From Brevibacillus reuszeri (GTDB taxonomy: Bacteria; Bacillota; Bacilli; Brevibacillales; Brevibacillaceae), in the NCBI RefSeq assembly GCF_002897295.1, contig NZ_BEXF01000009.1, positions 62,001 to 126,000 of the forward strand: a DNA stretch of 64,000 nucleotides, given 5' to 3'. Both the position numbers and the translations under genes were made by a program. This document shows positions 35,502 to 44,633 of the stretch, piece after piece. Position 1 is the stretch's first letter, and each line of letters opens with the position of its first letter. The notes below the pieces were generated by a model. It worked only from the letters and a program-made list of their open reading frames with translations, was not told the origin of the DNA and made no database searches.

Positions 35502-35517
35502 TGGCACGGGACTTGCG
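35502..35517 (+). promoter_or_regulatory. Sigma-54 promoter of the second peptide transporter operon
   Basis: TGGCACG at 35502-35508, then TTGCG at 35513-35517; the -24 element is a perfect consensus and the spacing is correct. It should drive the genes from 35563 to 46397. Confidence 0.85.
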
Positions 35518-35562
35518 TATATCCATAGACGACGCACTTGGACGACAAAAGGGGGTAGATGA

Positions 35563-37332
35563 GTGTTGGTGGAAGCCATGAAAAGGCTGCTGGATGAGAT
35601 CAGTATGGAGACGCCAAAGGCGATCCTGGAGCGCTTTGGCAGCCTGGTGAGAGAATCGGGAAGTGAAGATGAGAGAATCGCTGCTCAGTTTTTATCCAGT
35701 CTGTTGAATCAGTGGGGTGTACCTCATCAGGTGCATCGCCCGAATCTTTACCTGAGTGTACCAAGACCTGCAAAGCTCAAGCTGCTATTGCCTGTGGAAA
35801 AAGAAATACGAGCAAAGAATCCGGCCTTTTCCGTGATTACTGGTAATGAATGGAGAGGCGGGGAACTGGTCTATGTCCCCACGGGCTTCAAGAAGAAGTG
35901 GGACAACCAAAAGGATGCGTCATTCGATCCAGCATCTAGCCTGTCGGGAAAAATCGTCTTGACCGAGGGCTTTCCGAGACCGGCTAGAATCAGGGAACTA
36001 AACGAGCAAGGAATTGTTGGAGCCATCTTCATCCACCCAGGCAAAAACATTCACGAGAGCATTTGCACACCGATCTGGGGAGCGCCAGACCTGGATACGC
36101 ACGAAAACGTCCCGAAGCTGCCTGTACTGATGATCAATCGCACGGATGGACAAGAACTGATTGATAGAATCGCTGAGGGAACCGTGGAGGTGCAATTCCA
36201 AACCCATTTGGATCAAGGCTGGTTTACTTGTCCACTAATCGACATCTTCATCGAGGGCACGGAAGAACCGGATAAATATGTACTGCTGCACGGGCACATG
36301 GATTCATGGCATCAAGGCTTGGGAGATAACGCTACTGGCAATGCCGCCATAATTGAAATGGCACGAGTTTTCTACCAAAATCGTCACCTGCTAAAACGTA
36401 GCCTACGGATCGCGATATGGCCAGGTCACTCCACGGGTCGTTATGCAGGATCGACGTGGTTTGCGGATACGTTTGGCTTGGATCTAGATGAAAATTGCAT
36501 TGCCCAGGTCAACTGTGATTCTCCCGGATGTCGATGGGCGACGTCCTACCACGAGATGAGCTGGATGAGCGAAGTCGATCGGTTCTGTAAAACAACCATT
36601 CAGGAAGCGATCGGGGAGGAATCCGTTGGACATCGACCACCGCGTGCAGGTGATTATTCGTTCCACAACATCGGATTGACTGCCTTCTATATGTTATCCT
36701 CCAGCATTCCTGATGAGATGCTGCAGGAAAAAGGCTACTATCCTGTTGGCGGCTGCGGCTCAAATATTGAATGGCATACGGAAGAGGACCTAATTCACAT
36801 CATCGATTACGAAATCCTAGAGCGAGATATACGGGTCTATACCGCTTCTCTTTATCGGATCGTGAATGCCACCTTGCACCCTTTCCAATTTGTAAACACC
36901 GCCGATGAGTTTATTCAGACCATCGTGACGTATCAGGAGTCAGCAGGCAAGCATTTCTCTTTCGAGCTGGCACTTGGTGAGGCAAGAGAGCTTCGTTCGA
37001 CATTGATTGATTTCTACAATCGAATTGAGCACGTACAGCTTTACACGAAGGACGTAAGCGATCCACAAGTGAAGCAGGTTAACCAGGTACTAAGAGACTT
37101 GAGTAGGGCGCTCGTACCCATCAATTTTACACGCCGTGGCAAGTTCTGGCATGATCCAGCCATTGATATTCCGCCTCTTCCTGATATCGCGCCTGCCACG
37201 ACACTGCCTCAGCTCGAGGAAGGTTCCCATCATTACAGGGTGACTCTGACGCACTTGATGAGGGGACAGAATCGACTTGCCTTGACGTTGCATCAAGCCA
37301 AGCACCTCGTTCTCAGATCATCCATCTTTTAG
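35563..37332 (+). CDS. M28-like peptidase with PA domain (paralogue 3)
   Basis: A 589-residue intact copy. The GTG at 35563 follows a GGGGGT ribosome site; a TTG at 35566 and an ATG at 35578 are alternatives. The PA-type segment is followed by the metal motif LLHGHMDSWHQGLGDNATG, NCDSPGCRW and IEWHTEED. The usual Glu-Glu is replaced by WPGHSTGRYAGS. A C-terminal helical region follows the catalytic domain. It is the first gene of the operon that carries the permuted binding protein, implying that it handles what that transporter brings in. Confidence 0.87.
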   Translation: MLVEAMKRLLDEISMETPKAILERFGSLVRESGSEDERIAAQFLSSLLNQWGVPHQVHRPNLYLSVPRPAKLKLLLPVEKEIRAKNPAFSVITGNEWRGGELVYVPTGFKKKWDNQKDASFDPASSLSGKIVLTEGFPRPARIRELNEQGIVGAIFIHPGKNIHESICTPIWGAPDLDTHENVPKLPVLMINRTDGQELIDRIAEGTVEVQFQTHLDQGWFTCPLIDIFIEGTEEPDKYVLLHGHMDSWHQGLGDNATGNAAIIEMARVFYQNRHLLKRSLRIAIWPGHSTGRYAGSTWFADTFGLDLDENCIAQVNCDSPGCRWATSYHEMSWMSEVDRFCKTTIQEAIGEESVGHRPPRAGDYSFHNIGLTAFYMLSSSIPDEMLQEKGYYPVGGCGSNIEWHTEEDLIHIIDYEILERDIRVYTASLYRIVNATLHPFQFVNTADEFIQTIVTYQESAGKHFSFELALGEARELRSTLIDFYNRIEHVQLYTKDVSDPQVKQVNQVLRDLSRALVPINFTRRGKFWHDPAIDIPPLPDIAPATTLPQLEEGSHHYRVTLTHLMRGQNRLALTLHQAKHLVLRSSIF

Positions 37333-37344
37333 GGGGGAAATCGA

Positions 37345-39069
37345 GTGAAAAAAGCAAGAAAGTGGAAGTTTGGTATGTTGGCAACAACCGTGCTTCTGGG
37401 AAGCGTGCTTTCTGCATGCACCAGCGAGACCCAGACGCAGCCCAAAACCAATGATACGCCGAAAACAGAGCCTGTGGATGCCAAGAGCAGGGAGATTCGC
37501 ACTCTGCAAATTCTGACCAGACCGCAGGCCTCCTCACCTGATGAATACGAGCGGGCCAACCTGATTGCAGGAGCCATGAAGGAGCTGGGCATCAGTGTCG
37601 AGTTAAAGCCGATGCCCTATGAACAGCAATCCGATATTGTCTGGTACAAACGTGACGAGTGGGATATGACCGGCTGGCAAATGGCAGCACGTCCAGAGAG
37701 ATTAGATCCGGATGAATTTATTTATAACCTGTTTCATTCCAGCACGGCAAAGGACGGTTACAACTTCGTAGGGTACAACAACCCTGAGTACGACAAGATT
37801 GCAGAGCAGCAGCGGATCACAGTGGATCGGGAAGAGCGGAAAAATCTGATTTTCAAAGCGCAGGAACTTATCGCAAGCGACGTCGCCTATCTTTTCAACG
37901 TCCACCCCAAATTAAAATACGTATACAACCACCAAGTGTTTGATAAAAACTCCATCGTTGAGATGGCGGGAATGGGTATCCGCAACATTTGGACTTATCT
38001 GAATGCAACGCCGATCGGACAGCAAAAAAATATGATCTTAAACAGCAACGACTCCGTTCAGGCTATCAATCCATTTTACATTAGCGGCTCCTTTGATTCA
38101 TGGGTAACCGAGCTGATTTGGGATCGTCTGATGCGAATCGACAAAGACGGTCTTCCGAAGCCTTGGGCTGCCGAATCTGTCACCTGGAAAACCGATACGC
38201 AGGTTGAAATCAAGCTCCGTGCAGGCATGAAATGGCATGACGGCAAGCCTGTTACCGCCGAAGACGTGAAGTTCTCCTATGAGGCTCCAATGACGGGTGA
38301 AGTGCCGATGTATAAGCCGTTTGTCGAAATCATCGATAAGATCGATATCAAAGATCTGCTCACCCTAGAGTTTACGCTGAAAAGGCCGTGGGCAGCATTC
38401 GAAACGGCCAGCTTATCCAAATTGAATCTCGTTCCCAAACATATATGGGGACCGATCATTGATGATTTGAAGAACAAACCGGAGAATGCGGAGAGCTATC
38501 AGGAAAAAATGCCTATCGGTTCTGGACCTTTCAAGTACGAGAACTGGAAATTTAAAGAGGAGGTCGTCTTAACGACCAACAAAGAGCATTTTTCACCTCC
38601 GAAAATCGAGAAGTGGATCATGAAGGAGATTCCCAATACCGAGGCGTCTCTTGGCATGATCGAAAATGGAGAAATCAACTTCCTGGCAGTGTTCCCGGGA
38701 GATGGACAGCTGCTCCAGCAAAAGGTAGAAGCGAGTCCAAACCTCACGATGGTAACAACGACCGATCTTGGCTTTCAATTCTTTGCAGTGAATCACCGCA
38801 GACCACCATTCAATGACGTGGCTTTCCGGCGCGCCTTGGCTGCAGCCATCGACCGGGACATGATGGCACAAGTCGTATACAAGGAATTCGCAGAGCCGGG
38901 CGATTCCGTCATCTCGCCAGCCCTATCCATCTGGAAAAATCCAAATCTACCATATCCCACAGGTGGGGTGGAAGAAGCGAAAAAGCTTTTACAAGAAGCT
39001 GGTTACGAATGGGATGCAGCGGGCAAGCTGCTCTATCCGGCAGGCAAAAAAGAAGAGCTCGGAAAATAA
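37345..39069 (+). CDS. Peptide-binding lipoprotein, circularly permuted SBP family 5
   Basis: A 574-residue lipoprotein with a GTG start and lipobox LSAC (Cys25). Residues 50-225 resemble the C-terminal portion of ordinary family 5 binding proteins (for example ELGISVELKPM, GYNNPEYDKIAEQQ, then REERKNLIFKAQELI). Residues 228-574 contain the normal N-terminal and middle portion. The signature LRAGMKWHDGKPVTAEDVKF falls at residues 291-310 instead of about 125, and the chain ends at EEAKKLLQEAGYEWDAAGKL, where ordinary proteins continue. The order of the two halves is therefore swapped relative to the homologues at 25970 and 59011. A complete transporter follows, so it is probably functional. 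Confidence 0.9.
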   Translation: MKKARKWKFGMLATTVLLGSVLSACTSETQTQPKTNDTPKTEPVDAKSREIRTLQILTRPQASSPDEYERANLIAGAMKELGISVELKPMPYEQQSDIVWYKRDEWDMTGWQMAARPERLDPDEFIYNLFHSSTAKDGYNFVGYNNPEYDKIAEQQRITVDREERKNLIFKAQELIASDVAYLFNVHPKLKYVYNHQVFDKNSIVEMAGMGIRNIWTYLNATPIGQQKNMILNSNDSVQAINPFYISGSFDSWVTELIWDRLMRIDKDGLPKPWAAESVTWKTDTQVEIKLRAGMKWHDGKPVTAEDVKFSYEAPMTGEVPMYKPFVEIIDKIDIKDLLTLEFTLKRPWAAFETASLSKLNLVPKHIWGPIIDDLKNKPENAESYQEKMPIGSGPFKYENWKFKEEVVLTTNKEHFSPPKIEKWIMKEIPNTEASLGMIENGEINFLAVFPGDGQLLQQKVEASPNLTMVTTTDLGFQFFAVNHRRPPFNDVAFRRALAAAIDRDMMAQVVYKEFAEPGDSVISPALSIWKNPNLPYPTGGVEEAKKLLQEAGYEWDAAGKLLYPAGKKEELGK

Positions 39070-39100
39070 GGGCTGAATCTCCTTCAAATGTGCCAGGTCT

Positions 39101-39138
39101 GAGGAATGCTGGCTGCACTGTGACTGCTTGCATTCCTC
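39101..39138 (+). promoter_or_regulatory. Intercistronic hairpin between binding protein and permease genes
   Basis: GAGGAATGC at 39101-39109 pairs perfectly with GCATTCCTC at 39130-39138. No T-run follows; it occupies the same place as the hairpins at 27692 and 60665. Confidence 0.55.
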
Positions 39139-39172
39139 GTCTTTGAAGCCTTCCGAGAAAGGAGAGAACGTA

Positions 39173-40162
39173 TTGGGGAACCGATCGAAATTCATTTTGA
39201 GTCGACTCGCGCAGATGATCCTCACCCTCTGGATCATAGCGACGATCCTGTTTTTTATCTTTCGACTGATGCCTGGTAATCCGCTGGTTGCCTACATTGA
39301 CCCCACGTTTACCAAGGAGCAGCAAGACATTTTGATGGCACAGTTTGGCTTGGATAAACCGCTGTGGATGCAATATTTGATCTATCTGGCCAACCTGGTC
39401 CAAGGAGAGCTTGGCGATTCATTTAAATTTCGAGCGCCTGTCATGGACGTGATCTGGGGCGTACTGCCCAACACACTGTACCTGATGCTCTTTTCATTTG
39501 TGATCGCCTACCTCGTGGGGATATTCGGTGGTGTACTACTCGCGTGGAAGCGCAAAACCAAATTCGAGACAGTCGGCATTATCGTCACTTTGTTTACGAG
39601 ATCCGCGCCTCAAATGTGGGTCGGTATGATCGTGCTTGTGATCTTTTCCTTCAAGCTGCACTGGTTTCCTTCAGGGGGAGCTTCCGCGACTGGTGTCGTC
39701 TATGCATCCGAATGGGAGAAGCTTACTTCGCTTTCATTTCTGAAGCATCTATTTCTGCCAGCGTTGACCGCGGCTATCTATCTGATGGGACTTCCTCTGC
39801 TGTTGATGAGGTCCAACATGCTGGACGTGATGGGTGAATCCTACGTGGAAGTCGCCAGAATGAGGGGACTAAGTGAGCGCAGAATCATGCTTAAATACGC
39901 CGCGCGAAATGCAGCACTGCCAGTTGTCACAGCTATGGCAGTGGGAATCGGGTACGCGCTTGGAGGAAATGTCGTCATTGAAATGGTGTTTAGCTGGCCG
40001 GGGTTGGGGCGTCTTCTCGTCAATGCGGTTTCGGCAAGTGATTACGCATTGGCCCAAGGAGCGTTTATCTTGAGCGCAGGTGTCATGGTCATGATGAACT
40101 TTGTGGCAGATATCCTGTACAGCTTTTTGGATCCGAGGGTCACATTTGGCAAAGGGAGGTGA
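39173..40162 (+). CDS. Peptide ABC transporter permease (DppB/OppB)
   Basis: About 329 residues from the TTG at 39173, six bases after AAAGGAGAG; the longer frame to 39128 crosses the intercistronic hairpin and is rejected. Helix 1 is followed by FRLMPGNPLVAYIDPTF, the EAA loop reads VARMRGLSERRIMLKYAARN, and the C-terminal part contains WPGLGRLLVNAV. It belongs to the second transporter operon, together with the permuted binding protein. Confidence 0.92.
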   Translation: MGNRSKFILSRLAQMILTLWIIATILFFIFRLMPGNPLVAYIDPTFTKEQQDILMAQFGLDKPLWMQYLIYLANLVQGELGDSFKFRAPVMDVIWGVLPNTLYLMLFSFVIAYLVGIFGGVLLAWKRKTKFETVGIIVTLFTRSAPQMWVGMIVLVIFSFKLHWFPSGGASATGVVYASEWEKLTSLSFLKHLFLPALTAAIYLMGLPLLLMRSNMLDVMGESYVEVARMRGLSERRIMLKYAARNAALPVVTAMAVGIGYALGGNVVIEMVFSWPGLGRLLVNAVSASDYALAQGAFILSAGVMVMMNFVADILYSFLDPRVTFGKGR

Positions 40163-40167
40163 GTGGA

Positions 40168-41103
40168 ATGAACACGGACGTAAGAATGGGGCAAAGCTCC
40201 GTACAAGTCGCTTATCGGAAAACAAGTGTGCTGACGATCCTTGCAAAGAATTTTGCGGGTACCTACCGTTTTTTGAAAAACGATCCATTTAGCATGACGG
40301 GTGCAGTCATTTACCTGTTTTTTATCTTGATCGCGCTGTTCGCGCCACTCATTGCTCCATATGATCCACATGAAATGATCAAGCACAACGGAAAGCTAGC
40401 GTTCAACCAACCACCTTCTGCTGAGCACTGGCTGGGGACGACGAATATGGGGCGAGATATTTTTTCCCAGCTCATCTATGGCGCGAAGCCCGCGATGATG
40501 GTAGGGCTGACGGCTGCATTCTTTGTTGTAATCGTAGGCACTCTGGTCGGCCTGTTCGCAGGCTACTATAGAGGACGTGTTGACGGTTTGCTCATGCGGG
40601 TTACGGATATCGCATTCGGAATTCCGTTTGAACCATTCGTCATCGTCTTGGTCGCTTTCTTAGGACCGAGTGTCTGGAATATCGTCCTAGCGATGGGGCT
40701 TCTGTTATGGCGGGACACGGCTCGTGTCATACGCTCTCAGGTTCTCACGGTACGCGAGCGAAGCTTTGTGGAAGCCGCAAGAATTTCGGGCGCTTCTGAT
40801 TTGCGTATTTTATTCGTACAAGTAGCCCCCAACATCCTTCCTCTATCCTTTTTGTACGGATCGCTTGCCATGGGCTGGGCAATCTTGACGGAGGCGGCAG
40901 TCAGCTTTCTCGGCTTTGGTGATCCAGCCATGATGAGCTGGGGCTTCATGCTCAATGATGCGTATGCTTCCCAGGCATTGAGTCGTGAGGCGTACTGGTG
41001 GATTATTCCGTCTGGCATCTTTATCATGCTGACGGTCATGGCAGGATTCTATATCGGAAGAGGCTCTGAAAAAATCTTGTATCCTCGGTTGAAGAATCAA
41101 TAA
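40168..41103 (+). CDS. Peptide ABC transporter permease (DppC/OppC)
   Basis: About 311 residues from the ATG at 40168, seven bases after GGGAGGT. Helix 1 (about residues 42-62) is followed by PPSAEHWLGTTNMGRDIFS, a normal-length extracytoplasmic segment. The EAA loop reads AARISGASDLRILFVQVAPN, and the C-terminal end is LYPRLKNQ. It overlaps no neighbour and is followed 16 bases later by the first ATPase. Confidence 0.92.
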   Translation: MNTDVRMGQSSVQVAYRKTSVLTILAKNFAGTYRFLKNDPFSMTGAVIYLFFILIALFAPLIAPYDPHEMIKHNGKLAFNQPPSAEHWLGTTNMGRDIFSQLIYGAKPAMMVGLTAAFFVVIVGTLVGLFAGYYRGRVDGLLMRVTDIAFGIPFEPFVIVLVAFLGPSVWNIVLAMGLLLWRDTARVIRSQVLTVRERSFVEAARISGASDLRILFVQVAPNILPLSFLYGSLAMGWAILTEAAVSFLGFGDPAMMSWGFMLNDAYASQALSREAYWWIIPSGIFIMLTVMAGFYIGRGSEKILYPRLKNQ

Positions 41104-41119
41104 CCAAGGGGTGAAATCA

Positions 41120-42133
41120 TTGGCGTTATTGGAAGTAAACGACTTGAAAATTTATTACAAAACGTCGCGTGGAATGAGCAAGGCAGTCGATGGCGTTTCC
41201 TTCGCAGTTGATCAAGGCAAAAGCCTAGGGCTTGTGGGGGAAAGCGGCTGTGGCAAAAGCACCCTGGTGAAAGGAATTATTCGCGTGCTCGCTGGAAATG
41301 GGAGCATTGCCGGAGGTTCCGTCACTTTTGATGGGAATGATTTGACTCAAATGACCGAATCCAGCATACGACAGGTTCGCTGGGAGGATTTATCCCTCAT
41401 ACCCCAGGCTGCGATGGACTCACTCAATCCCGTATATCCTGTCATCGATTCATTCTTGGAAATTTTAATGCTAAAGGGCAAGCTATCTCGCGCGGAGGCA
41501 ACAAAAAGAGCACATGAACTGTTCACCATGGTTGGCCTGGATACAAAGCGTCTACGCTACTATCCGCATGAATTCTCAGGAGGAATGAAGCAGCGGGCGA
41601 TGATCGCACTCGCGCTCGCACTAAGCCCCAAGCTTGTCATCGCGGATGAGCCCGTTACTGCACTTGATGTGATTGTACAAAATCAAGTGCTCCGGGTTCT
41701 GAAAACTTTGAAAAAGGAGCTTGGCCTCACGCTGGTGATGATTACTCATGATATCTCTGTCGTAGCGGAGACCTGTGATGATGTGGCGGTGATGTACGCT
41801 GGGAAGATCATTGAGATCGGTCCTGTTTCCCAAGTACTGAAAAACTCGATGCATCCGTACACGATGGGACTAGCCAATGCATTCCCTAACTTGAAGAAAA
41901 CAGAAAACACATTGATTTCGATTGAGGGTTCTCCGCCAGATTTGGTTGATCCACCCAAAGGATGCCGATTTGCTGCACGATGTCCATTTAAACTCGAAGC
42001 GTGTTCTCATGAAGAGCCATCGCTTGTTCTGGTGGGTGATGGACATCTTGCAGCCTGCCACCGTTTAGACGAAATCGCAGTCTTGCAGGAGATGGCCAAG
42101 GAGGTGACTACATGGCAGAAAATCCCATCGTAG
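41120..42133 (+). CDS. Peptide ABC transporter ATP-binding protein (DppD/OppD)
   Basis: About 337 residues. The TTG at 41120 lies six bases after AAGGGGTGA; a GTG at 41111 falls inside that site. Walker A is GESGCGKST, the signature is FSGGMKQR, and Walker B is LVIADEPVTALD. The cysteine motif of the oligopeptide domain is GCRFAARCPFKLEAC. The Q-loop reads LIPQAAMDSLNPVYP, with Ala where Glu-Pro is usual. Its end overlaps the next ATPase by 22 bases. Confidence 0.92.
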   Translation: MALLEVNDLKIYYKTSRGMSKAVDGVSFAVDQGKSLGLVGESGCGKSTLVKGIIRVLAGNGSIAGGSVTFDGNDLTQMTESSIRQVRWEDLSLIPQAAMDSLNPVYPVIDSFLEILMLKGKLSRAEATKRAHELFTMVGLDTKRLRYYPHEFSGGMKQRAMIALALALSPKLVIADEPVTALDVIVQNQVLRVLKTLKKELGLTLVMITHDISVVAETCDDVAVMYAGKIIEIGPVSQVLKNSMHPYTMGLANAFPNLKKTENTLISIEGSPPDLVDPPKGCRFAARCPFKLEACSHEEPSLVLVGDGHLAACHRLDEIAVLQEMAKEVTTWQKIPS

Positions 42134-43143
42134 AAGTCCGTGGGCTTTCCAAGCATTTTGAAGCAAGGCAGCATTTGTTTGGCAAAAGCGGTGTGGGGGG
42201 TGGGGTGTTAAAGGCAGTTGACGATGTGAGCTTTCGTATTCCCAAAGGGCATTCCTTAGGCATTGCCGGTGAAAGCGGCTGCGGGAAAACCACGACTGCC
42301 AAAATGCTCTTGAAGCTGTATGAGCCCACTTCTGGAACCTTTTTATTCAACGGCAAAGACATCACTCATCTAAAAGGGAGGGAAGAGCTCAAGCTGTTCC
42401 GCAAGCAAGCGCAATTGATGTTTCAAAATCCATTTGAGGCCTTAAACCCTCGATTCACGATTTTCCGCTCTTTGCTGGAGCCACTGATTGTCCACAACAT
42501 CGGTACAAAGGAGGAGCGGGTACTCCATATCAAGCAGGCACTTGAGCAAGTCAATTTGATTCCCGCGGAAACCTTTTTTGAGAAGTATCCCCACCAAATG
42601 AGCGGGGGGCAACTCCAGCGAGTCGTATTGGCACGGGCACTGATCGTAGATCCGATCTTTCTTGTAGCGGATGAGCCAGTATCCATGCTGGATGTCTCCG
42701 TACGTGCGGGCGTTCTCAACTTGATGAAAGCTTTGACAGAACGCCTGCAGCTCACGACGGTCTATATCTCCCACGATCTATCGCTCATTTCTTATATGTG
42801 CGAGCAAACGGCAATTATGTACCTAGGAAAAGTCGTTGAGATCGGAGATACCATGAGCGTCTTGCACAAGCCCAAGCATCCGTATACCCAGGCTCTGCTA
42901 GCAGCAGTACCCTCTCCCGATCCAGACGAGGAGCCGGAGGAGGTTCGCATAAAAAATCATGTGCCAAGCCCGATTAACATGCCTAAAGGTTGTCATTTCC
43001 AGGACAGATGCCCGTATACCGAGGCGATCTGCCGAGAGAAGACACCTGAGCTACGACAAGCTGATACTGGTCAGATCGTTGCTTGCCACATGGTTACGCC
43101 TTATTTGGAAAGCAAGGCAGAAAGAGAGGAGCATGTGATATGA
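42112..43143 (+). CDS. Peptide ABC transporter ATP-binding protein (DppF/OppF)
   Basis: A 343-residue ATPase with ribosome site GGAGGTGA before the ATG. Walker A is GESGCGKTT, the Q-loop is FQNPFEALNPRFTI, the signature is MSGGQLQR, Walker B is FLVADEPVSMLD, and the C-terminal cysteine motif is GCHFQDRCPYTEAIC. It overlaps the preceding ATPase and its stop codon overlaps the start of the first racemase (ATGA), showing that the racemases belong to the transporter operon. Confidence 0.92.
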   Translation: MAENPIVEVRGLSKHFEARQHLFGKSGVGGGVLKAVDDVSFRIPKGHSLGIAGESGCGKTTTAKMLLKLYEPTSGTFLFNGKDITHLKGREELKLFRKQAQLMFQNPFEALNPRFTIFRSLLEPLIVHNIGTKEERVLHIKQALEQVNLIPAETFFEKYPHQMSGGQLQRVVLARALIVDPIFLVADEPVSMLDVSVRAGVLNLMKALTERLQLTTVYISHDLSLISYMCEQTAIMYLGKVVEIGDTMSVLHKPKHPYTQALLAAVPSPDPDEEPEEVRIKNHVPSPINMPKGCHFQDRCPYTEAICREKTPELRQADTGQIVACHMVTPYLESKAEREEHVI

Positions 43144-43895
43144 AGATCATGTATGTCGTGCCTGGCCCGATGGATCAAGCGGAAGCCACTCGCAGAGGCG
43201 AGCTGCTGAGGCTCTGGGCAGCTCCCGGGACGAAGGTGGAAATCGTCACGGTACAAGAGGGACCAGCGTCCATCGAATCGATGTATGAGGAATATTTGTC
43301 CATTCCTCCCGTTGCCAAGATCATGTATCAGCTAGAACAGGAAGGGTATGATGCCGCCATCCTCGGTTGTGCAGGAGATCCGGGCCTCGATGCATTTAGG
43401 GAGATTACCACACGTATGCTTGTCGTTGGTCCTGCTGCAAGCAGCTTTCATGCAGCCGCCATGCTTGGACATCAATTCACCTTGCTCACGGTTGCAGACA
43501 GCATGATAGGCTCGAGTCATGAGTTAGTCGCCAGATCAGGATTGACTGACAAGCTGGCCTCCGTACGCGCTGTCAACATCCCCGTACTGGAGCTGGCCAC
43601 TAATCGGGAAGAGACACTGGAAAAGCTCGTTCGTATCGGACGGGAGGCCATCGAGAAGGATCATGCTGATGTACTTGTTCTCGGCTGCATGTCCATGGGC
43701 TTTTTGAATGTGGCAGAAGAAATGCAAGTAGCCCTTGGCATTCCTGTGGTCAACCCAGCCAAAATCTCTTTAAAAATGACAGAAGCCCTGGGATCGATCG
43801 AGCTGGTTCATTCCAAGAAGGCATTTGCTTTACCGCCGAAGCTGTCCAGCGGAAAAGTAAAATCACTCGATGAGCTGTTGGTAAGCCGTTCGTGA
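43140..43895 (+). CDS. Asp/Glu/hydantoin racemase-family protein (copy 1)
   Basis: A 251-residue cofactor-independent racemase-type protein. The two catalytic cysteines of the family are Cys77 (ILGCAGDPGLDA) and Cys183 (LVLGCMSMG), one in each half of the pseudo-symmetric fold. GCAGDPGLDA resembles the hydantoin/allantoin racemase group more than glutamate racemase MurI. The ATG at 43140 overlaps the stop of the ATPase gene. It is probably needed to invert the stereochemistry of a compound or amino acid released from imported substrate; that substrate is unknown. Confidence 0.88.
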   Translation: MKIMYVVPGPMDQAEATRRGELLRLWAAPGTKVEIVTVQEGPASIESMYEEYLSIPPVAKIMYQLEQEGYDAAILGCAGDPGLDAFREITTRMLVVGPAASSFHAAAMLGHQFTLLTVADSMIGSSHELVARSGLTDKLASVRAVNIPVLELATNREETLEKLVRIGREAIEKDHADVLVLGCMSMGFLNVAEEMQVALGIPVVNPAKISLKMTEALGSIELVHSKKAFALPPKLSSGKVKSLDELLVSRS

Positions 43896-44611
43896 AGATA
43901 GCCTATGTCGGCGCAGCGCCAAAATCGCCAGGAGAGGTAGAGAGGCGGAGGAATCTGCTGCAAAAATGGGCAGCTCCCGGCACAACGATTGAAATGGCGT
44001 ATGCGAAAGAAGGTCCTGCATCGATCGAATCCATGTATGAAGAGTACCTCGCGATTTCTGGGTATGCGAAGAACATGGTCCGCTTGGAAAGCGAAGGCTT
44101 TGACGCCGCGATCGTCGGCTGTGCAGGTGACCCGGGCATTGATGCCTATCGAGAGCTTTGTACAAACATGCTTGTTGTTGGGCCAGGAATGAGCAGTTTC
44201 CATGCTGCTGCCCTGCTCGGGCGGAAATTTACCCTACTGACAGTAGCCGACAGCATGATCGTCAGCAGCTATGAGTTAATTCACAAATCCGGGCTGGCGA
44301 GTAAGGTCGCGTCCGTTCGTGCGGTTAACATACCCGTATTGGAACTGGCTTTGAATCGGGAGGAAACACTGGAAAAGCTCGTTGGCATCGGACGGGAAGC
44401 CATCGATAGAGACTTTGCGGACGTACTTGTTCTGGGCTGCATGTCTATGGCATTTTTGCAAGTCGCAGAGGAGATGCAGAAGCTGCTTGGCATCCCTGTG
44501 ATCAATCCGGCAAAAGCTGCACTAAAGCTCGCTGAATCCCTGGCCTCCTGCGGCTGGAAGCAATCAAAAGCAGCATCTTACGTACCGCCAAAGCTATCCA
44601 CAGGTAAATAA
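43892..44611 (+). CDS. Asp/Glu/hydantoin racemase-family protein (copy 2)
   Basis: A 239-residue tandem paralogue of the preceding gene, with a GTG start overlapping that gene's stop (GTGA). Its two cysteines are at the same positions, Cys77 (IVGCAGDPGIDA) and Cys183 (LVLGCMSMA). Both copies keep GPASIESMYEEYL and DSMI, so they are recent duplicates that have diverged mainly near the ends. They may form a heterodimer or have different substrates. Confidence 0.87.
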   Translation: MKIAYVGAAPKSPGEVERRRNLLQKWAAPGTTIEMAYAKEGPASIESMYEEYLAISGYAKNMVRLESEGFDAAIVGCAGDPGIDAYRELCTNMLVVGPGMSSFHAAALLGRKFTLLTVADSMIVSSYELIHKSGLASKVASVRAVNIPVLELALNREETLEKLVGIGREAIDRDFADVLVLGCMSMAFLQVAEEMQKLLGIPVINPAKAALKLAESLASCGWKQSKAASYVPPKLSTGK

Positions 44612-44633
44612 ATTCACGTTAGGAGAGAGTTAA

